Source of the DNA: Methylomonas sp. 11b
GTDB taxonomy: Bacteria > Pseudomonadota > Gammaproteobacteria > Methylococcales > Methylomonadaceae
Length of the DNA: 64,000 nucleotides
Reading direction: 5' to 3'
Assembly: GCF_000515215.1 (NCBI RefSeq)
Contig: NZ_KI911557.1
Location: 4,893,741 to 4,957,740, forward strand
Shown here: positions 54,137 through 63,489 of the stretch, one piece after another
Layout of the letters: each line of letters starts with the position of its first letter
Position numbering within the stretch: position 1 is the stretch's first letter
Notes under the pieces: model-generated
What the model was told of the DNA's origin: nothing
What the model saw: only the letters and a program-made list of their open reading frames with translations
The model's database searches: none
Program-made: the position numbers and the translations under genes

Positions 54137-56584
54137 ATGCTCAACGCAAAGTATTGCAAAACCGTCTCAGGCAACAAAAGCCGGCACCATGCCGCCAAAG
54201 CTGCGTTGCTTGCGGCGCTAATGTCCCAAACCGCCCACAGCGATACCGCCGGCAAACAGCATTTCGACATCCCTGCCCAGTCGTTGAATCAGGCCTTGCT
54301 GATGTTCGGCAGGCAAAGCCAGCAACAACTGATGTACGGCACCGACATCGCCGACAACCTGCGCAGCCGTAACTTGCAAGGCGACTATACCGCTGACGAA
54401 GCGATCAGGATTTTATTGGGCGATGCGCCGTTACAAGCCGTGACGACCGGCGAAGGGGCTATCACCTTGCAGCCGCGAGCGGCGGAACTGCACAACAATC
54501 TGGGGCCGCAGACTATGCCGGCGGTGCAAGTGGTGGGGAAGGCAGTTTATGATGCCACCGATCCTTATAATCCGGATTACCGTTTGCCCAACGCAATGAC
54601 GGCGACTAAGACGGATACGCCGATTATGGAAACGCCGATGTCAATAAAAGTCATACCCCAACAGGTATTAAAAGATCAACAGGTTGTTTCTATCGACCAG
54701 GCACTACGTAATGTTAGCAGTGTTACAAACGGTGCGGAAATCAATAAACAGTTCTTCATTCGGGGATTCGAGACTTTCAATTACTACCGAGACGGTTTTC
54801 CTTTTATCAATAATTGGCACCACACCGAAGAGCTTGCCAATATTGATCGAGTTGAAGTTTTAAAAGGGCCTGGCTCAATTCTTTATGGACGGGCCGAGCC
54901 TGGCGGGATAATTAATTTTGTTACCAAACAGCCATTGGATACGCCGTACTACAGCCTTCGTCAGCAATTCGGCTCTTATAATCATTATCGGACAGATATT
55001 GATGCTACAGGGCCATTGACTGAGAATAAGGACTTGGCCTATCGGATAAACTTTGCTTATCAGGCTAATGACTCCATCACCGAATTTGCAGGTGGTGAGA
55101 GAACATTTGTCGCGCCAATGTTGCGATGGAATATTTCCGATAAAACTGTTTCAACGTTTAAATTGGAATACAGCAACATCAAAACATTCGGACGAAATCT
55201 ATTACTGCTAAATTCGGATGGATCACAGATTGGAGGAGGCAATCGTCGCCAAAATCTCAGCGACCCATGGGATTTTAGTGAAGAGGAATACATCATGTTC
55301 GCCATGAATACCGATCATCGATTTAACGAAAACTGGACGTTGCATCACCGTTTTAACGCCAGTTTCAGTGAGCAAACATTGCGCCAGATCAATGCGACAG
55401 GGCCGGTCGCCGCAAATGGTGATGTCAGTAGGTTTTTCTTTCAGCAAAATGCCAATGGTGATGATTATTTTAATAATTTTTATAACTCGCTGGAGTTAAG
55501 CGGTAAATTTACTACTGGAGATTTCAAGCATACGCTATTAATCGGCGGAGACTACATGCGTACGGATTCCAGAGCAACAATGGGGCCTGTGTTTGGCTTT
55601 TCGCCTTCAGGCACCAACATCAATAACCCTTTTCATTTTACAGAAGCACCCGCCATCACTCAGTTTAATACATTCGGTTATACACAACCTTGGTTTGGAG
55701 TATATGGCCAAGACCAAATTGAACTGCCCTATCATCTACATTTATTGGCCGGGTTGCGCTATGACAATGCCGAAACCGGTGGCGATTCGGCTTTCGGTGC
55801 TTTTGGAGACAACACCAAAATCATTAATCCGACTATTACCGATGATCGCGTTTCGCCCCGAGGCGGCATACTTTGGCAAGCATTACCTGAGCTATCGCTC
55901 TACGGCAGCTATACCGAAAACTTTGGCGCCTCTAACGCCGCTTATGTTACTCAAAATGGAGAACGCTTATCGCCTCAAACGGCACAACAATGGGAGACCG
56001 GGGTAAAAACTGAATTATTCGATGGCCGTTTCACAGGGACTCTAGCGTACTATGATTTGAAGAAACAAAATTTACCCATGCAGGTAACACAAGCAGGCAA
56101 CTCTTTTCGAGCTGTCGGCGAAGCAGAAAGTCGCGGTATCGAGCTAGATTTTAGCGGAGAAATTCTGCCTGGGTGGCGGGTGATAGGCGCTTATTCCTAT
56201 ATGCCGTTTGCCAAGACATTGAAGGACTCCGAGACAGCCGGCACAATCGGAAAACGCCTACATAATGCTCCTGAACATAACGGTAATTTATGGACTACCT
56301 ATGAATTTCAAGATGCTAGCCTGCATGGGTTAAAACTAGGAGCTGGCTTGCAAGCTGTCAGCCGTCGCGAGATTGGTTTCACTGAATCCATCAAAGCACC
56401 TGGCTATGCAACACTGAATCTGATGGCTAGTAAACTTTGGAAAGTCTGCGATACTCGTGTCACAGCCCAAATAAATGCCGATAACCTGCTCGATAAAACC
56501 TATCTGGGTGGGCTCTACACCTTTGGAACAGCAGTTTACGGCGCGCCAAGAACATTCGTTGGTTCTATTAAAATTGAATATTAA
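54137..56584 (+). CDS. TonB-dependent siderophore receptor with signalling domain
   Basis: 815 residues, ATG with CAGGAGAATCC upstream. Signal peptide (cut near the SDTAG region), STN signalling domain (about 38-115, FDIPAQSLNQALLMFGRQS...LLGDAPLQAV), plug (MSIKVIPQQVLKDQ, LRNVSSVTNGAE, VEVLKGPGSILYGRAEPGG) and a 22-strand-type barrel ending in an aromatic-adjacent strand (SIKIEY). It imports ferric siderophores across the outer membrane and signals to the FecR/FecI pair upstream. From about base 54650 the gene is visibly more AT-rich than its first 500 bases, hinting at recombination within the gene. Confidence 0.93.
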   Translation: MLNAKYCKTVSGNKSRHHAAKAALLAALMSQTAHSDTAGKQHFDIPAQSLNQALLMFGRQSQQQLMYGTDIADNLRSRNLQGDYTADEAIRILLGDAPLQAVTTGEGAITLQPRAAELHNNLGPQTMPAVQVVGKAVYDATDPYNPDYRLPNAMTATKTDTPIMETPMSIKVIPQQVLKDQQVVSIDQALRNVSSVTNGAEINKQFFIRGFETFNYYRDGFPFINNWHHTEELANIDRVEVLKGPGSILYGRAEPGGIINFVTKQPLDTPYYSLRQQFGSYNHYRTDIDATGPLTENKDLAYRINFAYQANDSITEFAGGERTFVAPMLRWNISDKTVSTFKLEYSNIKTFGRNLLLLNSDGSQIGGGNRRQNLSDPWDFSEEEYIMFAMNTDHRFNENWTLHHRFNASFSEQTLRQINATGPVAANGDVSRFFFQQNANGDDYFNNFYNSLELSGKFTTGDFKHTLLIGGDYMRTDSRATMGPVFGFSPSGTNINNPFHFTEAPAITQFNTFGYTQPWFGVYGQDQIELPYHLHLLAGLRYDNAETGGDSAFGAFGDNTKIINPTITDDRVSPRGGILWQALPELSLYGSYTENFGASNAAYVTQNGERLSPQTAQQWETGVKTELFDGRFTGTLAYYDLKKQNLPMQVTQAGNSFRAVGEAESRGIELDFSGEILPGWRVIGAYSYMPFAKTLKDSETAGTIGKRLHNAPEHNGNLWTTYEFQDASLHGLKLGAGLQAVSRREIGFTESIKAPGYATLNLMASKLWKVCDTRVTAQINADNLLDKTYLGGLYTFGTAVYGAPRTFVGSIKIEY

Positions 56585-57078
56585 TATTTACCATAGATTC
56601 AACAATATCAACTCGGTAAGTTGGGTTTGCGTAGGTTGGGGTGAGGCACGAACCCCAACATTGATGGCATTCAAATGACCAATGGCTTTATTTTCTCGTT
56701 GCCGATGGTGTGCTGGTGGTTTTATGGCTGTCGTTTTGGGGGTTCCTGTCGTCTCGGCAATCGCTCCCTGCATGCCCTGCCTGCTGCATGACTCAGAGGG
56801 ATATGAGGAATGCAGATATTGCAGGAGCAAATGTCTGTCCATGCACCCAAGCCCAACCCTGTTTATAGCAATCCATGGCGTCCAATTTCGGGACGTTAGG
56901 CTGTGTCGGGCCTGATTTTCGCTGGAAGACATGGACTTCATGCCTTGTAGCCTGGAGTGAATGGTGTTTTGCGATTCACGAAAGCTTCGTTAGCTTGGGT
57001 GTATACCAAAATGCCTTGGCTGCAAGGCTTTTAGCCTGATTCGCAAGGCTGTGGTGGTTCGCTCCCAAGCTAAAATGC
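56585..57078. other. repeat-rich intergenic region
   Basis: Includes GTAGGTTGGGGTGAGG followed by CACGAACCCCAACATTG (56630-56665), a common dispersed inverted repeat. Short frames here (for example 56682-56915) lack start signals or recognisable domains. No gene supported. Confidence 0.45.
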
Positions 57079-57166
57079 GAGGGTGTAAGAATTTTTGTGT
57101 AAACGGCCCTGAGGTAGGAAACGAGGGTGTAAGAATTTTTGTGTAAACGGCCCTGAGGTAGGAAAC
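57079..57166. repeat. tandem duplication of the IS256-type left end (2 x 44 bp)
   Basis: Two identical 44-bp units, each beginning GAGGGTGTAAGAATTTTTGT, at 57079-57122 and 57123-57166. The second is the left end of the intact element; the first is an extra copy. Confidence 0.85.
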
Positions 57167-58461
57167 TACCGATCCTGACAAGGAGGAAACCATGACCGTA
57201 TCATCAAAAGCCATACCGGATGACCTACTCGACGCCTTGATGTCGCACTATCAAAAACCCGAGGACCTGATCGGTGCCAATGGTCTGCTGAAGCAGTTGA
57301 CCAAAGCGATAGTCGAACGGGCCCTGGAAGCGGAAATGACCGCGCACTTGGGCCAAGTGTAAGCATGAGGCGGTGACCAACGCCAGCAGCAATGCCCGAA
57401 ACGGCAAAAGCCGGAAAACGCTGAAAGGTGACTTCGGCGACTTGCCTATCGAGATTCCCCGCGACCGTCATGGCGAATTCGAACCGCAGATCATTCCTAA
57501 GCATCAACGGCGCTGGACCGGTTTCGACGATAAGATCATTTCGTTATATGCCCGAGGACTGACGGTACGGGAAATCCAAGCCCATTTATTCGAGCTTTAC
57601 GGCACCGAGGTATCCCCCACCTTGATTTCCTCGGTGACCGACGCGGTACTCGAAGAGGTGGGCGTCTGGCAAAGCCGCCCGCTGGATCCGATTTACCCGA
57701 TTGTGTACCTCGACTGTCTGCATACCAAAGTGCGCGATAGTGGCAGCGTGCGGGTCAAGGCCGTCTATCTGGCCATCGGTGTCAATCTGGACGGCCACAA
57801 AGAAGTGCTGGGGCTGTGGATTGCCCAAAGCGAAGGCGCCAAATTTTGGTTGCAAGTGGTCACCGAGCTCAAGAACCGTGGCGTCAACGACATCTTTATC
57901 GCCTGTGTCGATGGTCTGAAGGGATTTCCGGAGGCTATCGAAACCGTGTTTCCCAAAGCGGCCGTTCAACTGTGTATTGTCCACTTGGTCCGTCATAGCC
58001 TCAACTATGTCAGCTACAAAAGGCGCCAGTCGGTTGCCGACGACCTCAAGCAGATTTATCGAGCCGCAACGGCGAGGGAAGCCGAGCAAAAGCTGACCGA
58101 ATTCGAGGCCAACTGGCTGGAGACCTATCCCACGATCGCCCCCATCTGGCGACGAAACTGGGGGCACATCATCCCTTTTTTTGACTATCCGCCCGAGATT
58201 CGCAAGGTGATCTACACCACCAATACCATCGAATCGGTGAATCGAAGTCTGAGAAAAATCATGAAAAACCGCGCGGTCTTCCCCAGTGATGACGCCTTGT
58301 CCAAACTGCTCTATTTGGCGTTGCGCAATATCAGCCAAAATTGGACCATGCCCGTCTACGATTGGAAAGCCGCTTTGAATCGGTTTAGTATTCAGTTCGA
58401 AGATCGCTTCCCTAGCCATTAAACCAAACTACCGTTTACACAAAATTTGGGACACTCCCTC
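57123..58461 (+). mobile_element. IS256-family insertion sequence (1339 bp)
   Basis: Left end GAGGGTGTAAGAATTTTTGT..AAACGG; right end, reversed, GAGGGAGTGTCCCAAATTTT..AAACGG: imperfect inverted repeats of about 33 bp. One transposase gene, disrupted by a frameshift. No 8-bp target duplication is visible, consistent with a later rearrangement at the left end. The right end cuts into the parE-like gene. Confidence 0.85.
57192..58422 (+). pseudogene. IS256-family transposase with +1 frameshift
   Basis: The ATG at 57192 (AAGGAGGAAACC upstream) opens a frame with LLKQLTKAIVERALEAEMTA that meets TAA after HLGQV. Deleting the extra T at 57360 would restore HLGQVKHEAVTNASSNARNG, the normal continuation, and the rest of the protein runs to 58422. 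The DDE residues lie in YPIVYLDCLHTK, IACVDGLKGFPEAI and TTNTIESVNRSLRK. Apart from the single base the gene is intact, so it is recently inactivated unless frameshifting occurs. Confidence 0.85.
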
Positions 58462-58700
58462 TGCACGCCATCGGTTAGGGTTCTGTAAAGGATAAGGTAT
58501 TTGCCCGATATAAAATACCGTAGCTCTGGTGCAATATCCGGGCGTTAGCGACCCTTCTGCGGATTGTCCGCCAGCATGATGAAACGATGTTCCATGTCAT
58601 CCAATACTCTATCAGCCGCAGGGGGATTGTCTTGGGCAATGTAGAGCCATATTTCAATTAAATCCTCTTCTGATTGAGCCGTACGCTGAACGATACCCAT
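58462..58700 (-). pseudogene. broken ParE-type toxin
   Basis: From the ATG at 58700 the frame reads MGIVQRTAQSEEDLIEIWLY...LADNPQKGR, then TAA at codon 52 (58545-58547), and continues in frame as RPDIAPELRYFISGKYLILY...DGVQR up to the IS256 right end. This is a RelE/ParE-fold toxin with a nonsense codon in the middle and its C-terminus cut off by the IS. The toxin should be inactive. It starts 15 bp after the antitoxin gene. Confidence 0.75.
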
Positions 58701-58715
58701 GGATAGTTTGCCGTA

Positions 58716-58988
58716 CTATTTAGCGGATGATGCAAGGCGTTTTCTGGCTTCCATTTTAATGGCATCCATATCGGTAAATTTTCCAGAGCCACTATCAATA
58801 CCTGCCTGCCAAAGACTTTTCAGAACTTGAAGTTCACTTTGCTGCAATGACCGATTAGTTTTCCAGTCACGCAATGCTTCACGGATGAGTTCGCTGGAAC
58901 TGGCGTATACACCACTTTCAACACATTGCCGCACAATAGCAGCCATTTCGGGTGTTAGAGCGATAGATGTTTTTTCGAGGTTGGTCAT
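58716..58988 (-). CDS. ParD-type antitoxin
   Basis: 90 residues. Ribbon-helix-helix N-terminus (TSIALTPEMAAIVRQCVESG, YASSSELIREALRDWK) and a C-terminal tail that would wrap the toxin (GKFTDMDAIKMEARKRLASS). It normally represses its own operon and neutralises ParE. Its partner gene downstream is a pseudogene, so it is an orphan antitoxin. Confidence 0.9.
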   Translation of the reverse strand: MTNLEKTSIALTPEMAAIVRQCVESGVYASSSELIREALRDWKTNRSLQQSELQVLKSLWQAGIDSGSGKFTDMDAIKMEARKRLASSAK

Positions 58989-59234
58989 GTTTATTACCTC
59001 TAGGGATGTTGGTAGTAATGTTTCACACTATCCGCAAATCATTCTTGAGCACCTACCGATTTTGGGTTCCGGTCGGCAACCTACGCTCTGTTGGCTAGAT
59101 CCATACGCTGATTCCTCGCAAGTTTGGATGGTGCGAATAGTCCAAGCCCTTAATAGATCGCGTTTTAGCAAATTCCCTTTGGGCTTCTTACGAATTTACT
59201 CTGCTACGGATGTTAGACCCTAACCGAATTGCCA

Positions 59235-60656
59235 TCAAAGTTTAAGACTGGCTTTTAAATACAACACAGCCAACAGCAAATACACCACAAAGCTCAAACC
59301 CAACAGCCAGGGCTTGCCTTTAGGCCTAGCCCACGCCGGCAGATGCGGCGGCAGCATTTTGTGGTTGATCAAATACAACGCCACCGGAAACATGATAGTG
59401 CCGCCAAAGCCGATGATGGCGCTGGTCAGGATCAGCGGGCCGGGGGCGTCGAGTTGCATGGTCAGCGAAGTGATGACGGTCAACAAACCCAGGAAGATGT
59501 AATACCAGCGGCGGGCCGGCAGGCGGCGGCTTTTCGGAAACAGCGTCAGCACGATGTCGGCCTGGATGCGGCTGACCGCGTCGGCCGTGGCCAGCCAGGT
59601 GTCGGTCAAAAACGCCGCCGCCACCACTAAAAACAGCAGACGGCCGATCTCGCCCCAACTCACCGCGAAAAATTGGCTCTGCACTACCGCAAGTTCGTAC
59701 TCCTGCGGCAGCAAGCCTTTCGGAAACAGCAAAGCATAAGCCAGCAAGCAGGTCATCAATGTGGTGAGTAGATTGCCGATAATGCCGACGAGAATGTCAG
59801 CGCTCAAAAATCGCCGCCAAGTTGACCAGTTTTTCGCGCTTTCAGCTTCGTCTTGCGGTAGAAAACCGTCGCTGAGCACCGCTTCTTCGGCGCCGCCCAA
59901 ACCGGTGATGCGGCCGACTAGGCCGGCCATCCCCGCGCCCTTGTCGCGTAGCCAGTAGGAATAAAACAAAATCCAGAAACCGCCCAGACCGGCGAAAGTG
60001 ATCGCAGTCAATAACTTGCTGGCATCGCCGCTTTCCCAGGGACGCGGCATCTCGCCGACCGGGCCGAGCAGGCCGAGGCTAAACGCCGGCAGCGCCTTAA
60101 GCACATCGCTTTGCAGGCAGGCCGACAACAAACCGATCACTGTCACGACCGCGACCAGCTTCATGAAGCGTTCTATCAGCGTGTAAACCACGCCGCTGGC
60201 CAGGATCGCGGTGACGAACACCGCAATCGAGGCGTAGCCCCAAAACAGGCTTTGCCCGCGCTGCGTCCAACCGGTCGGCCAATGCGTCAGTTCCGCCATC
60301 GCTGTGCCGCCGGCGGAGGCAAAGGCGCCAAACCATAAAAACGACACCGTCATCAGCAACCACAGAAAAATGCCGAAGCCGCGATGCAAGCGAATAAAAC
60401 CGTGGAAGATGCTTTCGCCAGTCAACATCGTGTAGCGACCGATTTCCAGGTTCAGGGGATATTGCAGTAAACAGGCCGGCACCAGCAACCACAAAAAAGT
60501 CAGACCGTATTTGGCGATCATGTACGGCCACCAGATTAACTCGCCGCTACCTTGCGCCAATGCCATCCACACCACACCAGGGCCAAGCGCAGCCCACCAG
60601 CCGGGAAATGTGGGGACACTGTGGCGAGGTAGAGATTGCAAGTCGGTATTGTTCAT
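59235..60656 (-). CDS. divergent Nramp-family transporter
   Basis: 473 residues with about eleven membrane helices. The overall Nramp layout is visible (WWAALGPGVVWMALAQGSGE at the first helix, FAGLGGFWILFYSYWLRDKG at the sixth). The metal-binding motif of the first helix, DPGN in true Nramp proteins, is replaced by AQGSGE (Gln35, Ser37, Glu39), and the Met-Pro-His motif of helix six is missing. It is therefore unlikely to carry Mn2+/Fe2+ in the usual way. The substrate is unknown. No operon partner. Confidence 0.85.
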   Translation of the reverse strand: MNNTDLQSLPRHSVPTFPGWWAALGPGVVWMALAQGSGELIWWPYMIAKYGLTFLWLLVPACLLQYPLNLEIGRYTMLTGESIFHGFIRLHRGFGIFLWLLMTVSFLWFGAFASAGGTAMAELTHWPTGWTQRGQSLFWGYASIAVFVTAILASGVVYTLIERFMKLVAVVTVIGLLSACLQSDVLKALPAFSLGLLGPVGEMPRPWESGDASKLLTAITFAGLGGFWILFYSYWLRDKGAGMAGLVGRITGLGGAEEAVLSDGFLPQDEAESAKNWSTWRRFLSADILVGIIGNLLTTLMTCLLAYALLFPKGLLPQEYELAVVQSQFFAVSWGEIGRLLFLVVAAAFLTDTWLATADAVSRIQADIVLTLFPKSRRLPARRWYYIFLGLLTVITSLTMQLDAPGPLILTSAIIGFGGTIMFPVALYLINHKMLPPHLPAWARPKGKPWLLGLSFVVYLLLAVLYLKASLKL

Positions 60657-60865
60657 GGTTTTAAAAACGTAAGCCGCAATAGAAAAGCCGCCATTTGCGC
60701 AAATTTGCTCGGTTTTGGCAAATCCGCTTGATTCCAGTTTGTCAGATTACCGTTAAAGCCGTCATTCCGGCGGTTACGACGCGGCTTAGTAAGATTTGAG
60801 CACGCAGAGTTGATAACCTAGCGATTATTACTGGTGGGTTATCGAATTGGGACGGCAGTGCTTTT

Positions 60866-61828
60866 TCAACGTTTCTTGGAAATTTGTTTGGGTGAGACGC
60901 CGAAATATTTACTAAAAGCCAGGCTGAAGTTGCTGGCATGTCGGTAACCCACCAGCTCCGCTACTAGGCTGATAGGTTGCAGAGTTGACGCCAGTGCGCG
61001 ATAAGCATGCTGCATTCTGATCTCGGTCACGATGCCATGCGGGGTGTTATTAAAGTAATGCTGGAACAGATTTTTTAACTTGAATGGGGTGATGCCCAGA
61101 GTTTTTGCCAGGTTTTCCAGTGAGGGCGGATCTTGGTAATGCAGTTCGAGGATCTCGCGGGCTTGCTCGGCCATGTGCCGGCTGGCTTGATCGAATCTGG
61201 AATAGCCGTATTTTTCAGGTTGGCAGAGTCCGCTAAGTTCGTTAGCCAGTATCGTCATGACCTGGCCGTTTAACGTTAGCGGTGCTAAAGGGGCGCTGAG
61301 GTCGCAGCCGAGCAATTGCCGGGCAGCAATTACGCTTTGATGCGAGGTTGGCCGGCTGCTCAACAACTGCAGCGCATTTTTCTGGAAAAAAAACGCCGAT
61401 TCATCTTCGCCCAAATAGCGGTCCATCCAGCGCTTGCCGATTGAAAAACGTAGTTGCTTTATGGGTTTATGCGCTTGGTACTGGCGTTCGCCGCTACTGC
61501 TGTCGAAACTGGTGATCGTGGTATTGCCTTCGCTAAATGTCAGCTCATGCTTCTTGCTGTCGATGAAGCGGGTGTGGCCGGTTATTCCAAGAGTTACTAC
61601 CAGGCGTGGTTCGCCGAAATCGATTTTGCTGGCGATAGCCAGATCGTGCAGTGGTTTATAAGTAGTTTCTATGTAGCTAAGTGAGGGATCGAGCTGGAAA
61701 ATCAGCGATTTACCTTCGCCAAGCTGAGAGGGCAAGGACTGATGCCAGCAATGCTGTTGCGGAACACGCTGCATGGGCAACTCGTCGGTGTTCAGCCTTT
61801 TGTATCCCGCCTTTTTTGCGTCTGTCAT
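60866..61828 (-). CDS. AraC-family transcriptional regulator
   Basis: 320 residues. The C-terminal double helix-turn-helix covers about 220-320: LENLAKTLGITPFKLKNLFQ and VAELVGYRHASNFSLAFSKY followed by FGVSPKQI. The N-terminal domain resembles PchR-type regulators that sense siderophores, but is not clear enough to name a ligand. It is divergent from the secreted-protein genes at 62148, which may be its targets. Confidence 0.9.
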   Translation of the reverse strand: MTDAKKAGYKRLNTDELPMQRVPQQHCWHQSLPSQLGEGKSLIFQLDPSLSYIETTYKPLHDLAIASKIDFGEPRLVVTLGITGHTRFIDSKKHELTFSEGNTTITSFDSSSGERQYQAHKPIKQLRFSIGKRWMDRYLGEDESAFFFQKNALQLLSSRPTSHQSVIAARQLLGCDLSAPLAPLTLNGQVMTILANELSGLCQPEKYGYSRFDQASRHMAEQAREILELHYQDPPSLENLAKTLGITPFKLKNLFQHYFNNTPHGIVTEIRMQHAYRALASTLQPISLVAELVGYRHASNFSLAFSKYFGVSPKQISKKR

Positions 61829-62147
61829 GTCCTGAAGTTTCCTTGCCTAGAGGATTTGCCCGCCTCGGTTGGGCATACGACTTACTTTTACAATAATTTG
61901 TGACATAACACTAACTTTTATCATAAATCAGTTTGAAACGGTCTGCTTTACCGGGCGAATTGGATGCGTGTTTTTCCTATCTTGTTGTTTTATAGGTTTT
62001 ATTAAATCGGTGGCATAAGGATTGATAGTTGGTTTTTGGGTTGCTTAACTACTTAAGCCTCAGATTGCGCGGAATCGCAATCAGCAGGAATAGTTAGGGG
62101 TAATTCGCCAATCACAAAATAACTATCAAGATCTTCGAGAGGACACG
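61829..62147. other. 319-bp divergent intergenic region
   Basis: AT-rich, with an inverted repeat GATTGCGCGGAATCGCAATC (62063-62082), a sigma54-like site at 62011-62026, and a good ribosome-binding site (GAGAGGA) before 62148. Confidence 0.5.
62011..62026 (+). promoter_or_regulatory. possible sigma54 promoter
   Basis: TGGCAT-AAGGA-TTGAT; the -24 GG is present but the -12 GC is GA, so the match is imperfect. It precedes the secreted-protein operon. Confidence 0.25.
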
Positions 62148-62606
62148 ATGAAAAACGTTAAATATCTATTGCTCGCCGCCACGCTGGGGCTGTCTAGCCA
62201 AGTTCAAGCCGCGCCAGGTTGTAGCGCCGCTAATTTGAACGGCAGCTATGTTCTATATCAAAACAGCGTGGCTCTGGCTAATCTGCATACCGGACGTTGT
62301 GAAATTACTGTTCTGAACGGCGTAGTTGGCGGTTCCTGCGCGTTCACTACCACGCAAAGCGGGGTGATCACGCCAGGTTTCGCCGGCCCGGTCAGCGGCA
62401 CCGCCACCATGAACACCGATTGCTCGGCCGTGGCGCAATTAGATTTTTCGCCTGCGCCGAATGTCACCGTGCAATCATTCTTTGATTTGCAATTTACCCC
62501 GGACAAACAATCGTTTATCGGGCAATGGACCAATAATTTCGGCTTACTGGGCACTTCCGCCGGTACCCGTTTCTCGCCGTTCCTTCCCTCCACACCAGCG
62601 CAATAA
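62148..62606 (+). CDS. secreted protein of unknown function
   Basis: 152 residues with a clear signal peptide (cut near VQA-AP). The mature part has four cysteines (PGCSAAN, GRCEITV, GGSCAF, NTDCSA), likely disulfide-bonded, and a Gly/Thr/Ser-rich beta composition. It is similar in style to methanotroph exported proteins of unknown role. It is co-directional with the VPLPA-CTERM-like gene 12 bp downstream. Confidence 0.78.
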   Translation: MKNVKYLLLAATLGLSSQVQAAPGCSAANLNGSYVLYQNSVALANLHTGRCEITVLNGVVGGSCAFTTTQSGVITPGFAGPVSGTATMNTDCSAVAQLDFSPAPNVTVQSFFDLQFTPDKQSFIGQWTNNFGLLGTSAGTRFSPFLPSTPAQ

Positions 62607-62618
62607 GGCCTGCTTATT

Positions 62619-63179
62619 ATGATAACTAAATCTTTAAAGCTGGCCTTGGCGGTTACTACCGCTCTATTGGCGCCCGGCGCTAACGCGGCGGTTTACAATT
62701 TTGTGCAAACCGGTTTCGACGATGGGGCGACTATTTCCGGTAGTTTTACTGTTAATGACGTCAATAACTCCGGGCAGATTAACGTAGGAAGCGCCAATTT
62801 CGGTATGAATTTCAATGAAATCTCGGCGTTTTCTTTGTCGTTCTCGGGTAACTCTATCGTCGCAGCGTTTACTCACAACTTGGCCGATTTGTCGGCGATG
62901 GTCTACAACCTAGGCAGCCCGTATCTCGGCGACGAGATTTATGGTGCTCAACAGGAACTGATCGCTACGAATTACTTCGGTACCACCGGTTTTGATTATT
63001 ACAGTGGTATGGGCTTTGGTGGTTTCGGCGGCGCGGTATTCGATAAAGCTGCCAATGCGACCTCTTACAGCTACGAATTGGTGTCGGTCACGCCGGCCGC
63101 CGTGCCGGTACCTGGTGCGGTCTGGTTGTTTGGATCGGTGCTGGCGGGGTTTGTCGGTATGAAGAAGCGTAAAGCTTGA
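62619..63179 (+). CDS. VPLPA/PEP-CTERM-type exported protein
   Basis: 186 residues. Signal peptide (cut near ANA-AV); beta-rich middle with many Gly/Asn/Ser/Tyr; C-terminal sorting signal VPVPGAVWLFGSVLAGFVGM followed by KKRKA. This is a typical exosortase substrate anchored transiently in the inner membrane before processing and surface display or secretion. It resembles the protein at 38887 only in the C-terminal signal. It forms an operon with 62148 and ends before a strong terminator. Confidence 0.88.
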   Translation: MITKSLKLALAVTTALLAPGANAAVYNFVQTGFDDGATISGSFTVNDVNNSGQINVGSANFGMNFNEISAFSLSFSGNSIVAAFTHNLADLSAMVYNLGSPYLGDEIYGAQQELIATNYFGTTGFDYYSGMGFGGFGGAVFDKAANATSYSYELVSVTPAAVPVPGAVWLFGSVLAGFVGMKKRKA

Positions 63180-63206
63180 TTGTAAGTTGCGATAAGCCTG
63201 GATAGC

Positions 63207-63233
63207 AAAAACGCCCGCTAAGGGCGTTTTTTT
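63207..63233. terminator. bidirectional intrinsic terminator
   Basis: AAAAACGCCC-GCTAA-GGGCGTTTTTTT: 9-10-bp stem with T tract on the plus strand and A tract upstream, so it can serve the genes ending at 63179 (plus) and 63283 (minus). Confidence 0.8.
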
Positions 63234-63282
63234 AGTTATTGACCGGCTCTTGCCGAAGTGGGTCGCGATTAATTCGCAACTG

Positions 63283-63489
63283 TCAGGCGGGTTTTTGCAG
63301 CTTTTTCAAAATGCTTTTGCTGATTCGCTCCACAAAGTCTTCGGGATTTTCGTAGTCATGCTCCCGGATAAACTCCACGACCGATGTCACCAATTTTTTG
63401 GTGTCCGTGATTTCCTGGTGCGATCTGCCGCAACCTTCGCAGTGGGTGCCTTCGGATGTGCATTGGTCGATACAAGGTTGATATTTCAT
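63283..63489 (-). CDS. small cysteine-rich DUF1289-like protein
   Basis: 68 residues. The N-terminal CIDQCTSEGTHCEGCGRSHQ segment has the C-x3-C-x6-C-x2-CGR pattern of DUF1289-type metal-binding proteins; a helical tail follows. It probably binds iron or zinc. Function unknown. Confidence 0.78.
   Translation of the reverse strand: MKYQPCIDQCTSEGTHCEGCGRSHQEITDTKKLVTSVVEFIREHDYENPEDFVERISKSILKKLQKPA

Noticed and set aside
56588..56941. Overlapping short frames on both strands in the repeat region
   Set aside because: Translations consist of repeat-derived stretches such as NAINVGVRASPQPTQ seen in many unrelated genomes.
57586..58419. 277-codon frame antisense to the IS256 transposase
   Set aside because: Shadow of the transposase gene; no ribosome-binding site or family.
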